DNA of 64,000 nucleotides from the NCBI RefSeq assembly GCF_014635285.1, contig NZ_BMCR01000011.1, positions 1 to 64,000 of the forward strand, in the 5' to 3' direction. The notes under the pieces were generated by a model. The model worked only from the letters and a program-made list of their open reading frames with translations, had not been told where the DNA came from and did not search any database. Source of the DNA: Stappia taiwanensis. GTDB lineage: Bacteria > Pseudomonadota > Alphaproteobacteria > Rhizobiales > Stappiaceae. The translations under genes and the position numbers were made by a program. Below, piece by piece: positions 11,719-20,841 of this stretch (position 1 is its first letter; the number at the start of each line of letters is the position of its first letter).

Positions 11719-13479
11719 ATGACCCTTTCAAGGCCCACACGGACCGAACGACCAGCGCGATCCGCGGGCTTTCCGCGATCGGGATCCACGTTCCGGATCG
11801 GCGCCGCTGTCCTTGCCGGACTGGGGCTGCTGGTCACCGCGCCGGCCCATGCGGAAACACCCCCCGAACGCAAGCTGGTGATGATCACCACCGATGACGA
11901 TGCACCGATCCGCGAGGTGCTGATCGACGGCACGGCGATGGAGGTGCGGCGGCGCTCCAAGGCCCGGGTGTTCGTCGAGGTGGCCGGCGATCCGGACAAT
12001 GACGGTCAGATCCGCTGCCGGCGCCGGGTACGGCTGGTGCTTGCCGATGGACGCATTCTGGAAGAGCCGGTCGACATCTGCGGCGACTGGAAAGTCACGG
12101 TCAAGGCCAGCGCCACGGTGCGCAGCGCCAACCAGGCGGGGGGCACCGCCCGCACGGTTCGCCCGGCGGTTCCCTCCACCGCCAGCCCCTCCGCACCGCC
12201 GCTTGCCGGCGGCATCCGCCGTCCGGAAACCGGCTCCGGCGGCAAGGACGCCCTGCGCGGCAGCACCGATGCCGCTCCGGCGACCTCCGCGCCGGTGCCC
12301 GCCGGCAAGATGGAAAGCCCTGAGCCGGCACCCCAGGCCCCGGCAACCGACATGGCCGCAACGCCGCAGAGCGGAGCCGAACCGGTGGCAGGCAACGCGC
12401 TGCCGACGGATTTCGGACCGGTGATCGAGGGACGAAGCTGGAACGTCGCGCGCGAGGGCGGCGAGCTGCGGCTCTACTACGGGCTGGCAACGACCCATGA
12501 CCGGACCCTGGTGGCCAGTTGCCGGGCGGGTTCCGGGCAAATGACCTTCCGCTCGGCGGAAACCCGGTCGGAGCTGGCCGAAGGCGCGCCGGTCGACGTC
12601 ACGCTTTCGGCCAACGACATTACCCGCAGCTACACCGGCAAGGGATCGCCACGGGCGGAAACCGGCCTGTCCCATCCGCTGGTCAGCCTGTCCGCCGAGG
12701 ATCCGATCTGGTCCGGGCTGATCCGCGGCCAGACCCTGAAAGTGGCCGTCGACGGAACCTGGCGCTTCGGCCTTTCGCTGAAGGGCAGCGCCCGCCATGT
12801 GCGCCAGTTCCAGAGCGCTTGCGCCCGGCCCGCGCCGGTGGTGGCACGCCCGGCACCGGTCGGCGGAGACAGGCCGGCGGGCGGGGCGACTGGCCCCACC
12901 TGCGCCGATGAAGGCTTCATCACCTCCATTCCCAGCGACAGGCCTTCGACACTGGTCTTCAACAACACCCGGCGGCGGCCGGTGGTCGTGCACTGGATCA
13001 ACTTCGATGGGAACCGGGAGACCCAAGCGCGGATCCCGCCCGGCGGGGAAATGGTGCAGCGGACTCTTTCCGGCCATCCCTGGCTGGTGTCGACCACCGA
13101 CGGGCGCTGCATCGGCATCTATCTCGCCGGCGACCGCAACCGCACCGTCACCCTGCGGCCGGGCCGGGTCGCCCCGGTGCCGGACCCGATCTATCGCGCA
13201 CCCGAGCCGCTGTTGCCGCCGGCCAATATCGCGCCGGGGCCGGATCTGCTCGACATCGGTTATGACTGCGACAGCGGTGCCTATCTGACGGTGACCATCG
13301 ACAACGATCGCCGGCTGGCGACGGTGCATGAAGCCGGCCGCTCGCCGGTGACCCTGGCAGACCGAGGCTCCGGCCCCGGTTTCTACTACGCCGGCCGCGG
13401 GTATGTTCTGTCGGGTGACGGCAATCGGGCGGTCTGGCAGCGCCCGGGCGCACCGCCGCAATATTGCCGCGTGTTCTGA
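11719..13479 (+). CDS. Secreted protein with VHL-beta-like and MliC-like domains
   Basis: A 586-residue exported protein. A basic N-terminus and a hydrophobic stretch end in a signal-peptidase site after PAHA. A Pro/Ala-rich linker (about 130-230) leads to a beta-rich region (235-375). Residues about 405-475 resemble the beta domain of the von Hippel-Lindau protein: LVFNNTRRRPVVVHWINFDG, then IPPGGE, then GHPWLV, mirroring human WLNFDG, LPPGT and GHLWLF. Residues about 510-586 resemble MliC/PliC lysozyme inhibitors: GYDCDSG, LTVTIDNDRRLATV, GPGFYYAGRGYVLSGDG, and a final Cys able to pair with the first. An envelope role, perhaps against lysozyme, is inferred. Start ATG 11719; a TTG lies one codon upstream. 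It stands alone on its strand. Confidence 0.72.
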   Translation: MTLSRPTRTERPARSAGFPRSGSTFRIGAAVLAGLGLLVTAPAHAETPPERKLVMITTDDDAPIREVLIDGTAMEVRRRSKARVFVEVAGDPDNDGQIRCRRRVRLVLADGRILEEPVDICGDWKVTVKASATVRSANQAGGTARTVRPAVPSTASPSAPPLAGGIRRPETGSGGKDALRGSTDAAPATSAPVPAGKMESPEPAPQAPATDMAATPQSGAEPVAGNALPTDFGPVIEGRSWNVAREGGELRLYYGLATTHDRTLVASCRAGSGQMTFRSAETRSELAEGAPVDVTLSANDITRSYTGKGSPRAETGLSHPLVSLSAEDPIWSGLIRGQTLKVAVDGTWRFGLSLKGSARHVRQFQSACARPAPVVARPAPVGGDRPAGGATGPTCADEGFITSIPSDRPSTLVFNNTRRRPVVVHWINFDGNRETQARIPPGGEMVQRTLSGHPWLVSTTDGRCIGIYLAGDRNRTVTLRPGRVAPVPDPIYRAPEPLLPPANIAPGPDLLDIGYDCDSGAYLTVTIDNDRRLATVHEAGRSPVTLADRGSGPGFYYAGRGYVLSGDGNRAVWQRPGAPPQYCRVF

Positions 13480-13512
13480 TCGTCTGCGCTGATGACCACC
13501 GCGCGTCGCCGG

Positions 13513-14091
13513 TTATCCGGCGGCGCCAGTTGGCAGGGGCGGCGGCAGCGATGGGGGCAGGGGACCGCCCGAGCGGGCGACGGCAAGCGCCGCCTGCAAG
13601 GCCCCGGCAAAGCTGGTGCGATCCTCCGGGTTGAGAAACCCGCCGATATCCACCTTCTGACCGCGCATGGCGAGGGTGATCCGCACCACCCCTTCATCCT
13701 CTTCCTTGCGCACATGAAGCCGCGCCCAGAACGGATTGAAGCGATACTCCCGGTGCCCGCCCCGGGGATTGACCTTGCGAACGAGAATTTCGGTGCGCGA
13801 GACCCGCACCTCCTCATAGGCGTTCGCCGCCTTGTAGTTCCAGCGGAACGCCAGATAAATGAGCAGGATATCCAGCCCAAGAAAACCGAACACCGGCCAG
13901 GCGCCGAGCGCCAGAAACCCCAGCCCGGCGATCAGGCAGACACCGCCGGTCACCGCCATCAGCACGCTGAAGCCGGTGGTGCCGAGCGAGCGGTAAGGGG
14001 TCAGCAGCGCGTCGAAGAAGGGAGCGTCCACCCCCTCCGCCGAGCCGTTTCCCGACATGTCCCGCTCTGTTTTCGGATTGCCGTTGCTCAT
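13513..14091 (-). CDS. DUF2244 membrane protein
   Basis: About 192 residues. Two close hydrophobic segments (STTGF-like start to LGFLALGAWPVFGFLGLDILLIYLAF, about residues 35-85) precede a cytoplasmic beta-rich region with EEVRVSRTEILVRKV and NPFWARLHV, the pattern of DUF2244 proteins, which resemble small PH-like membrane proteins of unknown function. Two starts are plausible: ATG 14091 (MSNGNPK) and ATG 14058 (MSGNGSAEG), the latter with GAGCGGG just upstream. The gene is divergent from nth by about 20 bp, a neighbourhood recurrent in alphaproteobacteria. The C-terminus is Pro-rich. Confidence 0.8.
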   Translation of the reverse strand: MSNGNPKTERDMSGNGSAEGVDAPFFDALLTPYRSLGTTGFSVLMAVTGGVCLIAGLGFLALGAWPVFGFLGLDILLIYLAFRWNYKAANAYEEVRVSRTEILVRKVNPRGGHREYRFNPFWARLHVRKEEDEGVVRITLAMRGQKVDIGGFLNPEDRTSFAGALQAALAVARSGGPLPPSLPPPLPTGAAG

Positions 14092-14113
14092 GACGGGAAA
14101 GTATAGAGAAGGC

Positions 14114-14923
14114 ATGAGCGAGAACCAGAAATTTTCCGAAACGCCGCCGCCGGCAACCGCTGCAAGCCCGGGCAAGACCACGGCCAGCGCGCCGGCCAAG
14201 ACGCCGGCGGCAGCAAAGCCGGCGCGCGGGAAAAAGCCGCGCGCGCGCCGGTCCCGCTACACCCGCGCGGAACTTCATGCGCTGTTCGCCCGCTTCCACG
14301 CCGCCAATCCGGAGCCGCAGGGCGAGCTTTACTACGTCAACCCCTACACCCTGCTGGTTGCGGTTGCGCTCTCCGCCCAGGCCACCGATGTGGGGGTCAA
14401 CAAGGCGACCCGTCCGCTGTTCGCAAAAGTCGACACGCCGGAGAAAATGGTGGCGCTCGGAGAGGACGCCTTGCGCGATGCGATCAAGACCATCGGTCTT
14501 TACCGCAACAAGGCGAAGAACGTGATCGCCCTGTCGCAGATGCTGATCGAGCGCCATGGCGGCGAGGTACCGCGCGACCGGGCGGCCCTGGAAGAGCTTC
14601 CCGGCGTTGGCCGCAAGACCGCGAATGTGGTGCTGAACATTGCCTTCGGCGAACCGACGATTGCCGTCGATACCCATCTGTTCCGGCTGGCGAACCGCAT
14701 CGGCATCGCCCCGGGCAAGACGCCGCTGGAGGTGGAGACTGCGCTGGAAAAGGTGGTGCCGCCGGAATTCCTGCTGCACGCCCATCACTGGCTGATCCTG
14801 CATGGGCGCTACATCTGCAAGGCGCGCAAGCCCTTGTGCGAGCGCTGCCTGATCGCCGATCTGTGCAAGAGCCCGGAGAATACCACCCGAAAGACAGGGA
14901 AAGCGGCGAAGAAAACGGACTGA
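14114..14923 (+). CDS. nth: Endonuclease III
   Basis: A 269-residue DNA glycosylase/AP lyase of base-excision repair for oxidised pyrimidines. The helix-hairpin-helix LPGVGRKTANVVLN carries the catalytic Lys, and VDTHLFRLANR carries the catalytic Asp. Four cysteines near the C-terminus (CKARKPLCERCLIADLC) ligate the 4Fe-4S cluster. Start ATG 14114 follows GAGAAGG; the longer reading overlaps the divergent DUF2244 gene. A ~40-residue Ala/Pro/Lys-rich N-terminal extension precedes the core, common in alphaproteobacterial homologues. The basic tail KTGKAAKKTD is disordered. Confidence 0.97.
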   Translation: MSENQKFSETPPPATAASPGKTTASAPAKTPAAAKPARGKKPRARRSRYTRAELHALFARFHAANPEPQGELYYVNPYTLLVAVALSAQATDVGVNKATRPLFAKVDTPEKMVALGEDALRDAIKTIGLYRNKAKNVIALSQMLIERHGGEVPRDRAALEELPGVGRKTANVVLNIAFGEPTIAVDTHLFRLANRIGIAPGKTPLEVETALEKVVPPEFLLHAHHWLILHGRYICKARKPLCERCLIADLCKSPENTTRKTGKAAKKTD

Positions 14924-14955
14924 TCCGCGCGGGGCCCGCGCGGATCACTGGCGCC

Positions 14956-15396
14956 TCAGGCGCTCAGGTCGCCGTCCTCGTCCTTGCGGCGCAGGCGCAC
15001 CACCACATCGACCCGCACGATCTCCATGCCCTCCGGCGCCGCCGGCAGCGCCGTCATGGCAACGCCCGATCCGGGAATGTCGATCACCCGGTTCTCGCCC
15101 TCGATGAAGAAATGGTGGTGGTCGTCGGTGTTGGTGTCGAAATAGGTCTTGGTGCCTTCGACCGCGACTTCGCGCAAAAGGCCGGCCTCGGTGAACTGAT
15201 GCAGGGTGTTGTAGACCGTGGCCAGCGACACCGGAACATCGGCGGCCTCGGCTTCCTCATGCAGGCGCTCGGCGGAAATATGCCGGTTGCCCTTCGAATA
15301 GAGCAATTCGGCCAATGCGACACGCTGCCGCGTCGGCCGCAGGCCCGCGACGCGAAGCATTTCCAGAACGTCATGCGGAAGCTGGGTCTGTGTCAC
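14956..15396 (-). CDS. irr: Iron response regulator Irr (Fur family)
   Basis: A 146-residue Fur-family repressor/activator that in Rhizobiales couples iron supply to haem synthesis. The winged helix (GLRPTRQRVALAELLYS...LATVYNTLHQF) and the Irr-typical HHH run (residues 93-95, DDHHHFF) are present. The Cys-Pro haem regulatory motif known near the start of Bradyrhizobium Irr is missing: this protein reads QLPHDVLEML there, so haem-triggered decay would rely on the HHH site. It is divergent from fabA across a 475-bp gap; irr beside fabA-fabB-fabI is a frequent Rhizobiales arrangement. Confidence 0.9.
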   Translation of the reverse strand: MTQTQLPHDVLEMLRVAGLRPTRQRVALAELLYSKGNRHISAERLHEEAEAADVPVSLATVYNTLHQFTEAGLLREVAVEGTKTYFDTNTDDHHHFFIEGENRVIDIPGSGVAMTALPAAPEGMEIVRVDVVVRLRRKDEDGDLSA

Positions 15397-15871
15397 GTGT
15401 CTTCCTTACAAAACGGCTCAAGACAGGTCTGCCAAGCGGCAAAGCGATGTGCCCTGAATGCCTTTTCCCCCACCGTATGTTGCCCCCGCCATCGCTGCGG
15501 GAAACACCGCTGAAGATGATAAGCCAGCCGGACACGGCAGCATACCCTGCGTAATGGCAGTTTTCTGCCATACCCGAGGCATGAAATGCAAGCACCGAAC
15601 GTCCTGGCGCCGACCTGGCTCCAAGTTGTTGGGAACCATTCGCAAAAACAGTATAGCAAACGGTGCTGATGTGGGAAGTCCCGATCGCCGTGACAAGAGG
15701 GGCGGCGACCCTGGGTCGCCACGCCCGGCGGAGGGCTGCCATGTCAGCGGTCACACGGGCTTTCGGAGCGTCAGGGCCTATGATAGTAAGCGGGCAGAAA
15801 CAGACTTTCCCCCGTCCCGAAATGCGGGACGGGAGGCGAAGCGAACCTTGAACTTCGGGATTGGAACCAAA
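15397..15871. promoter_or_regulatory. Long irr-fabA gap with three hairpins
   Basis: No convincing gene is seen. Three perfect inverted repeats lie here: ATGGCAG/CTGCCAT (15554-15571), GGCGACC/GGTCGCC (15704-15720) and CCCGTCCCG/CGGGACGGG (15811-15833), the last ending about 38 bp before fabA. None is followed by a T-run. The gap must carry the divergent promoters of irr and fabA; the hairpins may be operators or 5' leader structure for fabA. Confidence 0.5.
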
Positions 15872-16375
15872 GTGCGGCAATCGAGCTACTCATACGAAGA
15901 CCTGCTTGCCTGTGGACGCGGCGAGCTGTTTGGCCCTGGCAACGCGCAGCTGCCGCTGCCGCCGATGCTGATGTTCGACCGGATCACCGAAATTTCGGAA
16001 GATGGCGGCGAGCATGGCAAGGGCTGCGTGCGCGCGGAGTTCGATATCAAGTCCGACCTGTGGTTCTTCGGGTGCCATTTCCAGGGCGATCCGGTGATGC
16101 CGGGCTGCCTCGGCCTCGACGCCATGTGGCAGATGACCGGCTTCTTCCTCGGCTGGCTCGGCGAGCCGGGACGGGGACGTGCCATTTCCACCGGCGAAAT
16201 CAAGTTCTCCAAGATGGTGACGCCGGATGTGAAGCTGGTGGAATACGGCATCGACATCAAGAAGCTGCGGCGCGGCCGCCTGGTGCTCGGCATTGCCGAC
16301 GGCTGGCTGAAGGCCGATGGCGAGACGATTTATCAGGCGAAGGACCTGCGGGTCGGCCTGTTCCGCGCCGAATAA
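15872..16375 (+). CDS. fabA: 3-hydroxydecanoyl-ACP dehydratase/isomerase FabA
   Basis: A 167-residue enzyme that dehydrates 3-hydroxyacyl-ACP and isomerises trans-2- to cis-3-decenoyl-ACP, the entry to unsaturated fatty acids. It has the hot-dog fold with catalytic His in [15 protein letters not shown] and Asp in [10 protein letters not shown]. No ATG lies near the expected N-terminus; GTG 15872 gives [20 protein letters not shown]-like start matching the family and follows GGAAC. A TTG at 15848 is the alternative. It heads the fabA-fabB-fabI run. Confidence 0.95.
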   Translation: MRQSSYSYEDLLACGRGELFGPGNAQLPLPPMLMFDRITEISEDGGEHGKGCVRAEFDIKSDLWFFGCHFQGDPVMPGCLGLDAMWQMTGFFLGWLGEPGRGRAISTGEIKFSKMVTPDVKLVEYGIDIKKLRRGRLVLGIADGWLKADGETIYQAKDLRVGLFRAE

Positions 16376-16606
16376 CCGCGCGCCGGATACGCGATTGATC
16401 GCAGGCATTCGCCCTCCTATCTGGGGGAGGTGCGCCGGTCCACCGGCACGCCCTCGCGGTGTGCGGACGACGGTCGCTTGGCCGCGCGAAGCAACAACAC
16501 CGGAGCGGTTCCCGCAGCCTTTCGCGGCGCGGATCGGTCCGGCAAGGAAGACGAGACCGGGTCGTGCCCTATCGTGGCCCCGGTCCGAAACAGACGGGAG
16601 ACCGCG

Positions 16607-17830
16607 ATGAGGCGGGTGGTTGTAACCGGACTGGGGATCATTTCCTCGATCGGCAACTCGGCACAGGAAGTGACGGAAAGCCTGCGCGAGGGCAAATCCG
16701 GCATCTGCGCCGCACCGGACTATGTGGAACACGGCTTCCGCAGCCAGGTGCACGGCATGCCGAACATCGATCTGGCGGCCGAGATCGACAAGCGCCAGTT
16801 GCGTTTCATGGGCGATGGCGCGGCCTATAACTATCTGGCCATGCAGCAGGCAATCGCCGACAGCGGTCTTGAGGAGAGCGAGGTCTCCCATCCGCGCACC
16901 GGCCTCATCATGGGCTCGGGCGGTCCGTCCACCAAGAACCTGTTCCAGGCGCACAAGATCGTGGTCGAGAAGGGCTCGCCCAAGCGGATGGGCCCCTTCA
17001 TGGTCACCCGCGGCATGAGCTCGACCAATTCGGCCTGTCTCGCCACGCCCTTCAAGATCAAGGGCATCAACTACTCGATCACCTCGGCCTGCTCCACCTC
17101 GGCCCATTGCATCGGCAATGCCGCGGAGCAGATCCAGTGGGGCAAGCAGGACATTGTGTTTGCCGGCGGCGGCGAGGAACTGGACTGGACCCTGTCCTGC
17201 CTGTTCGACGCCATGGGCGCCATGTCGTCGAAATACAACGACACGCCGACCACCGCCTCGCGTCCCTATGACGCCACCCGCGACGGCTTCGTCATCGCCG
17301 GCGGTGGCGGTGTCGTGGTGCTGGAAGAGCTGGAGCATGCCAAGGCGCGCGGCGCCAAGATCTATGCCGAGATCACCGGTTATGCGGCGAATTCCGACGG
17401 TTACGACATGGTTGCCCCCTCGGGCGAGGGCGGCGAGCGCTGCATGCGCCTTGCCACCGAGACCCTCGGCGACCGGAAGGTCAACTACGTCAACACCCAC
17501 GGCACCTCGACGCCGGTTGGCGACGTCGGCGAGATCGAGGCGATCCGCCGTGTGTTCGGCGACGATCAGCCGGTGGCCTCCTCAACCAAGTCGCTGACGG
17601 GGCACAGCCTTGGCGCCACCGGCGTGCATGAGGCGATCTACTGCCTGTTGATGATGCAGAACGATTTCATCACCGCCTCCGCCAACATCACGGAGCTCGA
17701 TCCGGCGCTCAGCCCCGACGAGATCGCGATGAAGCGGATCGATAACGCAGGGCTCGACACGGTGCTGTCCAACAGTTTCGGTTTCGGGGGCACCAATGCC
17801 TCCCTCGCGCTCTCGCGCTATCACGGCTAA
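16607..17830 (+). CDS. fabB: 3-oxoacyl-ACP synthase I
   Basis: A 407-residue condensing enzyme that elongates unsaturated acyl-ACPs after FabA. The catalytic triad is visible: Cys in [11 protein letters not shown], His in [11 protein letters not shown] and His in [12 protein letters not shown]. The C-terminal GFGGTNASL glycine motif is intact. Start ATG 16607 follows GGGAG. There is a 231-bp gap to fabA, but the gene is on the same strand and the FabA/FabB pairing is functionally fixed; only 10 bp separate it from fabI. Confidence 0.98.
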   Translation: MRRVVVTGLGIISSIGNSAQEVTESLREGKSGICAAPDYVEHGFRSQVHGMPNIDLAAEIDKRQLRFMGDGAAYNYLAMQQAIADSGLEESEVSHPRTGLIMGSGGPSTKNLFQAHKIVVEKGSPKRMGPFMVTRGMSSTNSACLATPFKIKGINYSITSACSTSAHCIGNAAEQIQWGKQDIVFAGGGEELDWTLSCLFDAMGAMSSKYNDTPTTASRPYDATRDGFVIAGGGGVVVLEELEHAKARGAKIYAEITGYAANSDGYDMVAPSGEGGERCMRLATETLGDRKVNYVNTHGTSTPVGDVGEIEAIRRVFGDDQPVASSTKSLTGHSLGATGVHEAIYCLLMMQNDFITASANITELDPALSPDEIAMKRIDNAGLDTVLSNSFGFGGTNASLALSRYHG

Positions 17831-17840
17831 GGGGCCCAGA

Positions 17841-18671
17841 ATGTCCGGACTTATGAAGGGCAAGCGCGGTCTTGTCATGGGCGTCGCCAACGATCATTCG
17901 ATCGCCTGGGGAATTGCCAAGGCGCTGGCCGATCAGGGCGCCGAACTGGCCTTTACCTATCAGGGCGAAGCCTTTGGCCGCCGGGTTCGCCCGCTTGCCG
18001 ACAGCGTTGGCGCCGATCTCCTGCTTCCCTGTGACGTGGAAGACATCGCCACGGTCGATGCGGTGTTCGACACGCTGAAGGAAAAATGGGGTTCGATCGA
18101 CTTCCTGGTGCATGCGATCGCCTTTTCCGACAAGTCGGAGCTGCGCGGCCGCTATGCGGACACCACCCGCGAGAACTTCGCGCGCACCATGATGATTTCC
18201 TGTTTCTCCTTCACGGAAATCGCCAAGCGCGCCGCCGATCTGATGACCGATGGCGGCTCGATGATCACGCTGACCTATGGCGGGTCGACCAAGGTCATGC
18301 CGAATTACAACGTGATGGGCGTGGCCAAGGCGGCGCTGGAATCCTCGGTGCGCTATCTGGCAATGGATTTCGGCAGCGACAACATCCGGGTCAACGCGAT
18401 TTCCGCCGGACCGGTGCGTACGCTTGCCGGCTCCGGTGTGTCCGATGCCCGGGTGATGTTCAACTACCAGAAGCAGCATTCGCCGCTTGGACGGACGGTG
18501 ACGATCGACGAGGTGGGCGGCTCGGCCCTCTACCTGCTGTCGGATCTGTCGAATGGCGTCACCGGCGAAATCCACTTCGTGGATTCCGGCTACAACACGG
18601 TGTCGATGCCCCGGCTCGATGCCCTGAAGGCGCAGGAAGCGCAGGCACGGCAGGCCAAGGAAGCGGACTGA
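17841..18671 (+). CDS. fabI: Enoyl-ACP reductase (NADH)
   Basis: A 276-residue short-chain dehydrogenase that makes the last reduction in each fatty acid elongation cycle and is the usual triclosan target. GVANDHSIAWGIA is the FabI-type cofactor loop; the active-site Tyr and Lys sit in PNYNVMGVAKAALES (Y-x6-K). Start MSGLMKGKRGLVMG at ATG 17841 follows AGGGGCCC weakly; ATG 17853 is possible. It closes the fab operon and is followed by a strong intrinsic terminator. Confidence 0.97.
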   Translation: MSGLMKGKRGLVMGVANDHSIAWGIAKALADQGAELAFTYQGEAFGRRVRPLADSVGADLLLPCDVEDIATVDAVFDTLKEKWGSIDFLVHAIAFSDKSELRGRYADTTRENFARTMMISCFSFTEIAKRAADLMTDGGSMITLTYGGSTKVMPNYNVMGVAKAALESSVRYLAMDFGSDNIRVNAISAGPVRTLAGSGVSDARVMFNYQKQHSPLGRTVTIDEVGGSALYLLSDLSNGVTGEIHFVDSGYNTVSMPRLDALKAQEAQARQAKEAD

Positions 18672-18710
18672 CCGCTTTTCGCTTCAAAGCGCTGAATTGA
18701 ATCTTAGCAA

Positions 18711-18737
18711 AACGGCCGCCTTCGCGCGGCCGTTTTT
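18711..18737. terminator. Intrinsic terminator after fabI
   Basis: The stem ACGGCCGC/GCGGCCGT with a 6-base loop is followed by five Ts and preceded by AAA on the other strand, so it can serve both fabI and the convergent SH3 gene. Confidence 0.9.
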
Positions 18738-18778
18738 CATATGTGTAGGGTTTTGGGGAGAGGACGCCGGCAAAGGCC

Positions 18779-19315
18779 TCAGTCGAAGGTTTCGTCCGGA
18801 TAGACCCCGAACAGCCGGGTCTGATCGATCCAACCGGAATATCCGCGTGCGGACACCGAACACCAGCCGCCCTCGCAGCTGTCCACGTCCACCAGCACAT
18901 TGGGCGAGAGTTCGGCCAGGATGGCCGCGTCGGAGCGTGCATCGGCGCGCAGCGGCGTGGTCCCGCCGGCTTCCCACGGGGTCACCAGGCCCGTGCGGCG
19001 GCCGGTCAGCAGCGAATGAAACACCCAGCCCTCGGCGCCTTCCCAGTCGCGGATCCGGCGCCAGTTGTCGAATTCCTGCACGATCTCGACCGGCAGACCG
19101 GCGCGCACGAAGGTCCATTCGATGCGGTGTTCCCGGCTCGGCCCGACCCGCACGTTGACCCGGTCGGATTTCAGGCTGACGAAGCGCGGCACCGGAAATC
19201 CGCTCTGACCGATGGTCGACGTTTGGGAAAGGGCCGGTGCGGATCCCTGGGCAAGGGCGACCAGCATGATGGTCAGAAGACCCCAAAATGCCTTGCCCAT
19301 CCGGTATCCCGCCAT
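18779..19315 (-). CDS. Exported SH3-domain protein
   Basis: A 178-residue protein with a signal peptide (KAFWGLLTIMLVALAQGSAPALS) followed by two bacterial SH3 repeats: the first around PRFVSLKSDRVNVRVGPS...WRRIRDWEGAEGWVF and the second around TPLRADARSDAAILAEL...WCSVSARGYSGWI. Such domains bind peptidoglycan or stem peptides in the periplasm. ATG 19315 is chosen because it starts the signal peptide; a longer reading adds 30 charged residues. It is divergent from the 2-hydroxyacid dehydrogenase gene. The precise role is unknown. Confidence 0.87.
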   Translation of the reverse strand: MAGYRMGKAFWGLLTIMLVALAQGSAPALSQTSTIGQSGFPVPRFVSLKSDRVNVRVGPSREHRIEWTFVRAGLPVEIVQEFDNWRRIRDWEGAEGWVFHSLLTGRRTGLVTPWEAGGTTPLRADARSDAAILAELSPNVLVDVDSCEGGWCSVSARGYSGWIDQTRLFGVYPDETFD

Positions 19316-19722
19316 TGTGCGCTTCCTCTTTTCCGGAATGTCCCTTCGCATCGACCCGGCGATGCTGGAGACGGTTTCGTGTTCACGCCGGCCGGGTCCG
19401 GCCATCCGGCCCCGCCAGCAAGCCCGTTGCGCCCGGAATACGTCTCCCGGACGCCGTCGTCAAAGCCTTGCGTCAATTCCGCCGAAACAGGCTGGTTTCC
19501 GTAGCGGCCGCACCGTCGGTCTGTGCCCCAACTCGTTCCTTTTGATGGCGAAAAATGCGGAATTTGCCCCCCGTCAACGGAAATCAATCGGCCGGTCTCC
19601 CTTGTTTTGAGCGGACCATCTGCTAAGGAGAACAAACGCATCGGTCCAACCGTCCGGAGGCGATGCCATTGTGGGACAGACAGGGTTAAGGAGCCCTCAA
19701 TACAGCGCGGAAGGCGAGGAGT
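19316..19722. promoter_or_regulatory. 407-bp divergent gap, SH3 gene / 2-hydroxyacid dehydrogenase gene
   Basis: No gene is supported here on either strand. The right half is AT-richer (around 19545-19640, e.g. TTTTGATGGCGAAAAATG) and probably holds the dehydrogenase promoter; the ribosome site for that gene is GGCGAGGAGT just before ATG 19723. I see no strong dyad. Confidence 0.4.
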
Positions 19723-20709
19723 ATGCCCAAGAAAAAGCCGCTGGTCGTCGTGACACGCAAACTGCCGGATGTCGTCGAGACACGGATGCGTGAACTGTTC
19801 GAAACGCGCCTCAACGAGGTCGACCGGCCCTTCAGCCAGGCCGATATGGTCGAGGCGGTGAAAACCGCCGATGTCATCGTACCGACGGTTACCGACCGTA
19901 TCGATGCCGCGATCCTGTCCCAGGCTGGACCCAATCTCAAACTGATCGCCAATTTCGGCAATGGCGTCGACAACATCGATGTCGTCACCGCCAACAACCG
20001 TGGCATCGCCGTCACCAACACCCCCGGCGTCCTCACCGAGGATACCGCCGACATGACCATGGCGCTGATCCTCAGCGTTCCCCGACGGCTCGCCGAGGGG
20101 ATCAAGGTGATGGAGCAAGGCGAGTGGAGCGGCTGGTCGCCGACCTGGATGCTCGGCCACCGGATCTGGGGCAAGCGCCTGGGCATCATCGGCATGGGCC
20201 GTATCGGTCAGGCCGTCGCCCGCCGCGCCAAGGCCTTCGGCATGTCGATCCACTATCACAACCGGCGGCGCCTGCCCGAGCAGGTGGAAGAGGGGCTGGA
20301 GGCAACCTATTGGGACAGCCTCGACCAGATGCTGGCGCGCATGGATGTGGTGTCGGTACATTGCCCGCACACGCCGGCGACCTATCACCTTCTCTCCGGC
20401 CGCCGGCTCAAGCTGATGAAGCCGGGCGCCTATATCGTCAACACCGCCCGCGGCGAGGTGATCGACGAAAACGCCCTCATTCGGCAGCTTGAAAGCGGCG
20501 CGCTTGCCGGCGCCGGCCTCGACGTGTTCGAACATGAGCCGGCCGTCAATCCCAAGCTGCTCAACTCCGACAATGTGGTTCTGTTGCCGCATATGGGCTC
20601 GGCGACCATCGAAGGTCGCATCGACATGGGCGAGAAGGTCATCATCAACATCAAGACCTTCATGGATGGACACCGGCCGCCGGACCGGGTGCTGCCCTCC
20701 ATGCTGTAA
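19723..20709 (+). CDS. D-2-hydroxyacid dehydrogenase (glyoxylate/hydroxypyruvate reductase type)
   Basis: A 328-residue NAD(P)-dependent enzyme of the D-isomer-specific family. The substrate loop NFGNGVDNID, the cofactor fold GIIGMGRIGQAVARRA, the catalytic Arg in NTARGEVIDE, Glu in DVFEHEP and His in LLPHMGSAT are all present. Homologues next to an SH3 gene in Rhizobiales are annotated as glyoxylate reductase; the true substrate cannot be told from the sequence. Single gene closed by an intrinsic terminator. Confidence 0.93.
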   Translation: MPKKKPLVVVTRKLPDVVETRMRELFETRLNEVDRPFSQADMVEAVKTADVIVPTVTDRIDAAILSQAGPNLKLIANFGNGVDNIDVVTANNRGIAVTNTPGVLTEDTADMTMALILSVPRRLAEGIKVMEQGEWSGWSPTWMLGHRIWGKRLGIIGMGRIGQAVARRAKAFGMSIHYHNRRRLPEQVEEGLEATYWDSLDQMLARMDVVSVHCPHTPATYHLLSGRRLKLMKPGAYIVNTARGEVIDENALIRQLESGALAGAGLDVFEHEPAVNPKLLNSDNVVLLPHMGSATIEGRIDMGEKVIINIKTFMDGHRPPDRVLPSML

Positions 20710-20717
20710 TCGCAAAG

Positions 20718-20752
20718 AACCCGCGCCGACCGATGGTCCGCGCGGGTTTTTT
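20718..20752 (+). terminator. Intrinsic terminator of the dehydrogenase gene
   Basis: The 9-bp stem AACCCGCGC/GCGCGGGTT is followed by TTTTTTATT. It lies 9 bp past the stop codon. Confidence 0.92.
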
Positions 20753-20841
20753 ATTACCACATTGTTTTCATGAGCTTCCGGGCGTCCTGCCGAATGGATT
20801 CGGCTCCGGTTCGAGTCGCTACCGGTTCTTTTCCACGCCCG

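Noticed and set aside
11719-13479. Horizontal gain from a eukaryote for the VHL-like region
   Set aside because: Codon use and GC look like the neighbours and similarity is limited to the fold motif; common ancestry of a beta module is simpler.
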